Positions 52,263-58,524 of a stretch of DNA of 58,524 nt are shown one piece after another. The notes beneath the pieces were generated by a model. It did not search any database, was not told the origin of the DNA, and saw nothing but the letters and a program-made list of their open reading frames with translations. This DNA is from a bacterium (lineage in GTDB: Bacteria; CG2-30-53-67). Each line of letters opens with the position of its first letter. Position 1 is the stretch's first letter. Where the stretch lies: positions 1 to 58,524 of the forward strand of contig CAKKPE010000113.1 of the NCBI GenBank assembly GCA_919901565.1. Reading direction: 5' to 3'. The translations under genes and the position numbers were made by a program.

Positions 52263-54743
52263 ATGAACAAGAAAATAATTTCCATGAAAATCCGCCATAA
52301 GATCCTGGCCTTGAACCTCTCTCTGGCCTTTATCCCTCTGATTATCGCGGGAATTCTATCCTTCAGGGTGGGCGTCGACGCACTGACCCAGGTCATCGGC
52401 AGGAACCTTCAGAATACAGCGTCTTATATTATCGATTCCATGGACAGGGACCTGTATGAACAGGCCCTGGTCCTGCGCTCGTGGACCGGGCTGGCCCTGA
52501 TGCAGGATGTTTCAAAAGGGGATCCGGACGGCAGGATCGCCTCGCACCTTTCAGACATATCCGGGAGGAATCCCGGCATCTACCGGGACCTTCTCTGCGT
52601 GAATAACCGGGGCGTGGTCATCGCTTCGGCAAACAAGCACCGGACCGGCATGAATGTCTCAAACGAAGCCTGGTTCCAGAAAGGTGTGGTCGGGGGGACC
52701 GCTTATACAGGCCCTGTCGCTGACCTTGACAATACGAAGGAAAACCTGATCGTCATGGCCCAGCCGATCCATGACGCCTCGAACCATTCATCAGTTATCG
52801 GCGTCATGGTCTCCATGCTGAACTGGGAAAGCTTCTCCGGCCCGGCCAGGCTCATGAACGGTGGTGATACAGGAGAATTGAGAGATGGATATTTGAGTCT
52901 TGTCGATGACAGCGGCACCGTTCTCTTTCAATTCGACAACGCTGGAAATCCGGACAAAAATATCGTCCGGAAATCGCTTCCGGCCGGTGCCCATTTTCTG
53001 CAGAAGATCCTGCAGAACGGAACGGGCTTTGTGACTGAGCAGGAGGAAAACGGAAAGATCTATCTTTCCGGGTTTGCACACGCTTCAGGTTACAAGGACT
53101 TCAAGAAACTGGGCTGGTCCGCCATCCTCTCCGTACCCCGTACCTCGGCCTTTGCACCGGTCTATAAGCTTGGCAAACAACTCGGTATCGTGGGGGTTTT
53201 GTGCCTGATCCTGATCCCCGCCATTGCCATGCTCTTTGCCAAAGGGATCACCCGTCCTATCACGAATATGGTGTATATTCTCAAGGACCTTGCAGGCGGA
53301 GAAGGTGATCTTACGCGGCGCATCGAAGTGCAGACCGATGACGAGATCAAGGAACTCGCCGACTGGATGAATATCTTCATCACGAACATTCAGAATATCG
53401 TCCGGCAGATCAAAGAAACCATGAAAAATGTCTCCGACTCGTCAAGAAAAATTTCCAAGGGCACTGATGAACTGAATGCCGGGGCCGAGGAGCAAGGCAG
53501 CGCCATACAGGGGATCTCGGTCTCCATGGCATCCATGGACCAGATGAACCGGCAAGTCGCTGACAACACAAAAAACCTGGCATCACATACCGAGGAGGCC
53601 TCATCCTCCATCATACAGATGAGCGCTTCCATTGATGAGGTCGCGGAAAACGCCAAACATGCATCCAATGCCGTGGAAGAGACCTCCACCTCGATTTCCG
53701 AGATGGCCAATTCCATCAACGAGATTTCAAGCAACATAGATACCGTCTCTTCCAATTCCGACCAGACGGCCTCATTCACCGAAGAGATCAATCGTTCCAT
53801 CCAGGAAGTCGAAAAGAACGCGAAGAACTCACTGAAGATTTCTGAACAAAGCGTTTCCAAGGCGGAAGGAGGCATGACCGCCGTGATCCAGAGCCAGGAA
53901 GGAATGGTTAAAATCAAAGAAACCTTTGAAGAATCAGCCATGGTCATAAAACGGCTCGGGGAAAAATCCGTGCAGATCGGTAAGATTCTCAAGGTCATCG
54001 ATGAGGTGGCCGATCAGACCAATCTGCTGGCCCTGAACGCCGCTATTATAGCGGCACAGGCCGGGGAGCACGGCAAGGGTTTTGCGGTTGTGGCTGACGA
54101 GATCAGAGCCCTGGCGGAGCGGGCCGCAACCTCCACGAGTGATATTTCAGGGGTCATCCGGAACGTCCAGAGAGAGGCGGAGGATGCCGTCAAGTCCATG
54201 GAGGTCAGTTCAGGCAGCATTACCCGGGGGATGGATCTCTCGGTCCAGGCCAAAGAGGCACTGCTTCAGATCATGGACAGCGTAAACCATTCCAGGAGCA
54301 TGGTGGAACAGATCGCCCAGGCAACGGTCGAGCAGAGCAAAGGGAGCCAGATGGTGAAGAAGGCCGTGGAAAAGATGACCGAATCACTGCGCCAGATCGC
54401 CAAGGGGACCCAGGAACAGAAAACCGGATCCAAACAAATCATTGAAAATACGGAGAAGCTCCGTGAAATGATCAATCATGTCAGCCGGGCCATGCAGGAG
54501 CAGGCAAAAGGAAGCGGACAGATCGCCAAGGCCATTGAAGAGACGAACTACAAGACCCAGGAGATATCCAAGTCCACGGTAAGCCAGACTGAAAAGACCC
54601 AGGAAGTCCTGTCCAACAGCAAGACCATCGAACATATCGCCGAACGGAATACCCTGCAGATACATGAGATGACCAAAGCAATCAACGGTATGGCAGAAGA
54701 GGTCGACCATCTACAGGCTGAAATCGATAAATTCAAGGTATGA
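52263..54743 (+). CDS. Methyl-accepting chemotaxis protein (Cache-type)
   Basis: An 826-residue receptor. TM1 (about 13-33) and TM2 (about 302-322) flank a periplasmic sensor with Cache features (RDLLCVNNRGVVIASANKHR, NEAWFQKGVVGGTAYTGPVA, ENLIVMAQPIHDASNHSSVI). A HAMP domain follows (KGITRPITNMVYILKDLAGG). The long signalling coiled coil has its tip near residue 585 ([20 protein letters not shown]). In the tip, Ile and Gln replace the Glu and Arg found in the canonical NAAVEAARAGE sequence. It should sense small molecules and control CheA. It lies between cheW and the second receptor gene, 18 bp before the latter. Confidence 0.94.
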   Translation: MNKKIISMKIRHKILALNLSLAFIPLIIAGILSFRVGVDALTQVIGRNLQNTASYIIDSMDRDLYEQALVLRSWTGLALMQDVSKGDPDGRIASHLSDISGRNPGIYRDLLCVNNRGVVIASANKHRTGMNVSNEAWFQKGVVGGTAYTGPVADLDNTKENLIVMAQPIHDASNHSSVIGVMVSMLNWESFSGPARLMNGGDTGELRDGYLSLVDDSGTVLFQFDNAGNPDKNIVRKSLPAGAHFLQKILQNGTGFVTEQEENGKIYLSGFAHASGYKDFKKLGWSAILSVPRTSAFAPVYKLGKQLGIVGVLCLILIPAIAMLFAKGITRPITNMVYILKDLAGGEGDLTRRIEVQTDDEIKELADWMNIFITNIQNIVRQIKETMKNVSDSSRKISKGTDELNAGAEEQGSAIQGISVSMASMDQMNRQVADNTKNLASHTEEASSSIIQMSASIDEVAENAKHASNAVEETSTSISEMANSINEISSNIDTVSSNSDQTASFTEEINRSIQEVEKNAKNSLKISEQSVSKAEGGMTAVIQSQEGMVKIKETFEESAMVIKRLGEKSVQIGKILKVIDEVADQTNLLALNAAIIAAQAGEHGKGFAVVADEIRALAERAATSTSDISGVIRNVQREAEDAVKSMEVSSGSITRGMDLSVQAKEALLQIMDSVNHSRSMVEQIAQATVEQSKGSQMVKKAVEKMTESLRQIAKGTQEQKTGSKQIIENTEKLREMINHVSRAMQEQAKGSGQIAKAIEETNYKTQEISKSTVSQTEKTQEVLSNSKTIEHIAERNTLQIHEMTKAINGMAEEVDHLQAEIDKFKV

Positions 54744-54761
54744 AGCGGAGGATACCATTCA

Positions 54762-57641
54762 ATGTCAAACCTGAATGAACGATTGAAAGCATCTACACCC
54801 TTCCTGATCGTCTGTGTGCTCATCGCATGGATCGGGTATCAACTCATGGAGTCCTCGAGTACCGTGGAGAACCGAATCCTGGCACTGGAGCAGAATAAAA
54901 CCCTTGCATCCGGGTTATCTGATCTTCATCAGACCTGGGAAACCCTGGGAGCGAAGCTTGGCGTATCCCCGGACCCGTCATTGATCACGGATCTGAGAAA
55001 AACCCTCAGCCAGGCCTCTTCACTGATCGACGCATCCCGGAAAAAGGATCTTCTGAAAGACGTCAACAAATCCGTTATGGCCCGGTGGGACGATCAAATC
55101 TCAAAAACGGAAACATTTCTTGAACAGGACGTCTCCAATATCCGTCCTGATCATCTCACCGCAATCCATAATGATTTTCTTCATGAACTCGGCAATATGG
55201 AAGCGGAGGCTTTCAAGGCTCAGGACGGGGCCTTTTCGGCCCTTGTGGGATACCACCCTCTCTCCCCTGTGCTGGCCTTCTTCATGACGGCAGCGACCCT
55301 GCTGCTGGTCCTCTTATTCGAGAATTTTGTCGCGGGACAGATCAGGGAACACCTTCTGACCCTGCGGGAAAACCTGATCCGCCTCAACCAGAGCCGCCTT
55401 GACCTGGACAGCAGGCTCGTTCTCGACATAAGGGGCTGGATGGGCTCGATCTATCCCTTCCCCAAGATTGCATACCTCTTTAACTGCTTTCTTGAAAAAC
55501 ACAAGGATGTTCTTAAAAAGATACAGGGCTCTGCTGACAATTGTGAGAGCACCACGCGCCTGATCCGAAACTGCCACATGGAGATCTACGAAGGGACCCG
55601 GGTCCAGGCAAATGCCACGGATGAGACCTCTTCATCAACCTTCCAGATGAACGCCACACTGAATGAAATCGGATCCAATGTGCAAAGTCTTACCCGGTCG
55701 GCAGAAGAGTCCTCGAGCTCCATCCAGGAAATGGACAGCTCCATTCATCAGATCTCGGGGCAGGTCGAAGAACTTCTGGCACTGGTGGACAATTCATCAT
55801 CCTCCGTCAATGAGATGGTCGCATCCATCGGACAGATCCAGGACAATCTGAATTCCCTCAGCAATTCGGTTGATGCATCAACCTCTTCGGTTTCCGAGAT
55901 CAACGCATCCATCAAGGAAGTGGAACAGATGGCCAAGGAGTCCGCTCTCCTCTCACAAAAGCATACCACGGAAACCTCCGAAAAGGGAATCAAGGCCGTG
56001 CAGAAAACAATCGAGGGAATGAACCGTATCCGGAATACGGTCGAGGATACGGACCGGATGATCCAGTCCCTGGATCAAAGGTCGGAAGAGATCGGTGAGA
56101 TCCTGACCGTCATCGACGAAGTGGCCGAACAGACCAACCTTCTGGCATTGAATGCCTCCATCATCGCGGCCCAGGCCGGGGAGCACGGGAAAGGATTCTC
56201 GGTCGTGGCTGACGAGATCAAGGCCCTGGCCGAAAGAACCGCCGCCTCCATTGAACAGATCGAGAAGGTCATCTCCAATGTTCAGGAGGAAACCAAAAAC
56301 GTCTCTCAGGCCATACATCAAAGTGTACAGCAGGTCAAGGAGGGGGTCGCCCTTTCCCAAGAGACAAAACAGGCGCTGGAACTGGTCCTTGAGCAATCCA
56401 AGAAGGCAAGCGAGATGTCATGGAAAATAGAGAGCGCCGCCATTGAACAGGTAAAATCCATTTCCCACGTAGACGCCGAGGTCCAGAATATCAACCAGAT
56501 GGTGCACCAGATCACTTCAGCCGTCAACGAGCAGAACAAGGGAGGAGGGATCATCCGGGAGATGGTGGAAAGGCTCAGGGCATTCACCTATGAGCTCAAA
56601 AGATCTCTGAATGAGGAATCCAAAGGGAGCCGGATTATCACCTCGGAAATAGAAAATTTCTTCAACAAGATCCAGGAGATCAACCGGGCCATCCAGGAAC
56701 ACAGAAAAGGGAGCGAACAGATATCACGATCCATCGAAAGGATACGGATCATCACAGAAGAGAACATGAACCTGACCGACGACCTGAGCACGGCTATAGG
56801 CTCCCTGTCCGTTCACAATGAGGAACTTCAGAAGGAAGTACAAAACTTCCATTTCACATCCGAGGAAAAACCTCTTGTCCTGGGAATCATCCCCCTGGAG
56901 TCCGAGGTCAAGATGCAGATTAAATTCACCCCCCTGGCCCGGTACCTGCAGATGAACCTGGGGAAGAAAGTGGAGATCCTCGTAGCCAAAGATTTCGAAA
57001 CCGCCGTCCGGGACCTGGGGACCGGTAAATCCGACTTCGCCTATATGTCGCCGTCCACCTACGTCGAGGCCAAGAAACTCTACGGGAGCCGGGTCATTAT
57101 CAAGGCCGTACGGAACAACAGTCCGTTTTACCGTGCCGTGATCGCCGTTAAAGAGGCATCTCAGATGAGATCGGTCTCTGAAATCAAAGGTAAGAGGTTC
57201 GGGTTCGGAGATATAAAATCCACGTCTAGCTATCTCATCCCCAAGGCCATGCTCCTCAAAGAAAACCTATCCCTGTCGGATCTAAGGGACTACACGTTCA
57301 TCGGCAGGCATGATGCCGTGGCCTGGGCGATTGTAAACGGAGACGTCGATGCCGGCGGTCTGCTCGAACCTGTGGCAAACAAGTTCATCTCCAAGGGGCT
57401 GAAGATCCTGAAGGTCTCTGATGACATCCCGGAATTCAACTTCTGCGTCCGGCGAGACCTTGACCCGGAAATAACCGAGGCCATCACCAAGGCGCTGCTC
57501 GCGCTGGACGAGGAAAAGAGCGATGATCGGAATATTATCAAAGCCGTCGAATACGAATATAACCGTTTTATCCCGGCTGAAGACAAGGACTATACGGGCA
57601 TAGAAGAGATGATGAGCCTTTCGGAGCAAGGAGCGGCCTGA
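54762..57641 (+). CDS. Chemoreceptor with C-terminal PhnD-like substrate-binding domain
   Basis: A 959-residue protein. TM1 (about 13-30) and TM2 (about 168-190) flank a small helical periplasmic region. The cytoplasmic signalling domain (about 280-690) has its hairpin tip near residue 459 ([20 protein letters not shown]), the same non-canonical IIAAQAGE as the first receptor. Residues about 704-950 form a PhnD/phosphonate-binding-like domain: [58 protein letters not shown] and [20 protein letters not shown]. Such domains normally lie in the periplasm, but two membrane segments put this one in the cytoplasm. It may sense an internal ligand. GGAGG lies 10 nt before the ATG. Confidence 0.9.
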   Translation: MSNLNERLKASTPFLIVCVLIAWIGYQLMESSSTVENRILALEQNKTLASGLSDLHQTWETLGAKLGVSPDPSLITDLRKTLSQASSLIDASRKKDLLKDVNKSVMARWDDQISKTETFLEQDVSNIRPDHLTAIHNDFLHELGNMEAEAFKAQDGAFSALVGYHPLSPVLAFFMTAATLLLVLLFENFVAGQIREHLLTLRENLIRLNQSRLDLDSRLVLDIRGWMGSIYPFPKIAYLFNCFLEKHKDVLKKIQGSADNCESTTRLIRNCHMEIYEGTRVQANATDETSSSTFQMNATLNEIGSNVQSLTRSAEESSSSIQEMDSSIHQISGQVEELLALVDNSSSSVNEMVASIGQIQDNLNSLSNSVDASTSSVSEINASIKEVEQMAKESALLSQKHTTETSEKGIKAVQKTIEGMNRIRNTVEDTDRMIQSLDQRSEEIGEILTVIDEVAEQTNLLALNASIIAAQAGEHGKGFSVVADEIKALAERTAASIEQIEKVISNVQEETKNVSQAIHQSVQQVKEGVALSQETKQALELVLEQSKKASEMSWKIESAAIEQVKSISHVDAEVQNINQMVHQITSAVNEQNKGGGIIREMVERLRAFTYELKRSLNEESKGSRIITSEIENFFNKIQEINRAIQEHRKGSEQISRSIERIRIITEENMNLTDDLSTAIGSLSVHNEELQKEVQNFHFTSEEKPLVLGIIPLESEVKMQIKFTPLARYLQMNLGKKVEILVAKDFETAVRDLGTGKSDFAYMSPSTYVEAKKLYGSRVIIKAVRNNSPFYRAVIAVKEASQMRSVSEIKGKRFGFGDIKSTSSYLIPKAMLLKENLSLSDLRDYTFIGRHDAVAWAIVNGDVDAGGLLEPVANKFISKGLKILKVSDDIPEFNFCVRRDLDPEITEAITKALLALDEEKSDDRNIIKAVEYEYNRFIPAEDKDYTGIEEMMSLSEQGAA

Positions 57642-57658
57642 CCGGCGGGTGTTTAACT

Positions 57659-57701
57659 CCGGGTTCCTGTATCGGCCTTCCGGCCGATCTTCGGAACCCG
57701 G
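57659..57701 (+). promoter_or_regulatory. Intergenic two-part hairpin
   Basis: CCGGGTTCC pairs with GGAACCCGG, and inside it ATCGGCC pairs with GGCCGAT around a 4-nt loop. It lies between the receptor stop and the next start codon with no U-run after it. An mRNA-processing or stability element is more likely than a terminator. Confidence 0.55.
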
Positions 57702-57720
57702 GATGATTACGGAGTTTTTC

Positions 57721-58524
57721 ATGATCATACAATGTGAACAATGCAAAGCCCGCTACAAGATCGATCCCTCAAAGTTCAGCAAACCGGAGATCCGTCTTCG
57801 CTGCGCTCGATGCAAACATGTCTTTACTGTCTCATCAAAGAGGCCCTGTATCCTTGTCGCCAAGGAAGACATGAATTTTCGCTCCTTTATCCGGGAGCTT
57901 CTGGAGAAGGAACCTTTTGATCTTGTCTTTTCAGGAGACGGGGCAGATGCCCTGGAAAAAATCCGTCAACTTCATCCCAGTCTGGCTATATTGGATGTGG
58001 CCCTGCCGAAGATCTTCGGCTTCGAGTTGGCGGAAATCCTGAAGTCGGACCCCATGACCCGTGACATCCGCATCATCCTTCTGACGGCCATCTACGACAA
58101 GACACGCTACAAGAGGTTGCCCGAATCCCTGTACGGAGCGGACGACTATATCGAAGCCCATCATATCAAGGACAAGCTGCTCATCAAGATAAGAAATCTT
58201 CTGCCCGGATTGTCCCAGCAGCAGATCGCTACGAAAGAAACCGTGCGAAAACCCGATGCTGAGAAACGTTCATTTGAGGATACCTTATCTGAAGAGATCA
58301 GGAACAAGAGCAGGCGGCTGGCAAGGATCATCATTTCCGACATCGCCCTTTATAACCAGAAAAAGGTCGAAGAAGGGATAAAGAACGGCAACCTGGAACA
58401 GAGATTGGCCCAGGAACTTCAGGAAGGCGAGGTCATGATGAAACAGCGGTTTTCTGAGCTGCCCCTGAATCACTGCAGAAAACTGTTACGCAATGAGATT
58501 GAAGCCCTGACGAACAAGAACAGG
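57721..58524 (+). CDS. Zinc-ribbon plus receiver-domain protein (partial)
   Basis: Open from the ATG at 57721 to the window end (268 codons, no stop). The N-terminus MIIQCEQCKARYKID with RLRCARCKHVF is an MJ0042-type zinc ribbon (Cys5, Cys8, Cys28, Cys31). A receiver-like domain follows (about 43-165): ILVAKEDMNFRSFIRELLEK, LAILDVALPKIFGFELAEIL and IRIILLTAIYD. The expected second acidic residue of the pocket and the usual KP are altered (VAKED; IEAHHIKDK), so phosphorylation is uncertain. A charged helical region comes next. Similar zinc-ribbon/receiver proteins occur next to chemosensory clusters of Deltaproteobacteria. It is probably the eighth gene of the operon. Confidence 0.85.
   Translation, partial: MIIQCEQCKARYKIDPSKFSKPEIRLRCARCKHVFTVSSKRPCILVAKEDMNFRSFIRELLEKEPFDLVFSGDGADALEKIRQLHPSLAILDVALPKIFGFELAEILKSDPMTRDIRIILLTAIYDKTRYKRLPESLYGADDYIEAHHIKDKLLIKIRNLLPGLSQQQIATKETVRKPDAEKRSFEDTLSEEIRNKSRRLARIIISDIALYNQKKVEEGIKNGNLEQRLAQELQEGEVMMKQRFSELPLNHCRKLLRNEIEALTNKNR

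Overview
The window reads as a chromosomal segment of a Gram-negative, probably anaerobic or metal-cycling bacterium. Outer-membrane beta-barrels, a Slp-type lipoprotein, a decaheme MtrA-like cytochrome with an MtrB/PioB-like porin, a SelB factor and many two-component/chemosensory genes suggest a Desulfobacterota- or Nitrospirota-type lineage. The sequence alone does not fix the phylum. Gene density is high, and the gaps hold palindromic and tandem repeats of several families.

Layout. 0.1-4.2 kb (minus strand): HEAT-repeat protein, MFS transporter, MscL with a C-terminal Cys cluster, Slp-like lipoprotein, ferritin-like protein. 4.3-8.4 kb (plus): radical SAM enzyme, HAD hydrolase, and a reduced histidine kinase followed by a LuxR-type response regulator. 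8.5-16.7 kb (minus): the classical translation operon thrS-infC-rpmI-rplT-pheS-pheT followed by mtnA. infC appears to start at AUA, and the pheS-pheT junction is split by a repeat. 16.8-29.4 kb (minus): tRNA-Val(GAC), an HU gene, an NtrC-type regulator with an NtrB-type kinase carrying an in-frame TGA, dusB, tsaD, a divergent polysaccharide deacetylase, murJ, arsR, thioredoxin, an HU/IHF-family gene, a TlpA-like thioredoxin and a receiver-PATAN-DnaJ-TPR protein.

30-34.1 kb: a Nudix hydrolase and a small secreted protein; the tmRNA gene ssrA, whose T-loop is interrupted by a compact 283-nt group I intron; moaC; smpB, the tmRNA partner; and a Phd/RelE-type toxin-antitoxin pair separated by a palindromic element. 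34.3-37.8 kb: a B12-binding radical SAM protein with a STAS-like tail and an exported FG-GAP-like protein. 38-42.9 kb (minus): an electron-conduit cluster made of a decaheme cytochrome, an MtrB/PioB-like porin and a monoheme cytochrome-porin resembling Cyc2. Two transcription units in this cluster share a nearly duplicated promoter plus leader of about 175 bp containing a covarying hairpin. 43.4-46.1 kb: a TPR protein and selB amid long GGGTTCAAG-type tandem repeats.

46.8 kb to the end (plus): a chemosensory operon of PATAN/GAF-like protein, CheY, CheA, receiver-GGDEF diguanylate cyclase, CheW, two chemoreceptors and a truncated zinc-ribbon receiver protein. The second receptor carries a PhnD-like substrate-binding domain after its cytoplasmic signalling domain. 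Both receptors have a non-canonical hairpin tip. No flagellar, pilus, CheR or CheB gene is visible, so the output of this pathway is unknown. The observations most worth follow-up are the tmRNA intron, the duplicated cytochrome leader, the receptor-PhnD fusion, and the kinase with an internal TGA in a genome that encodes SelB.
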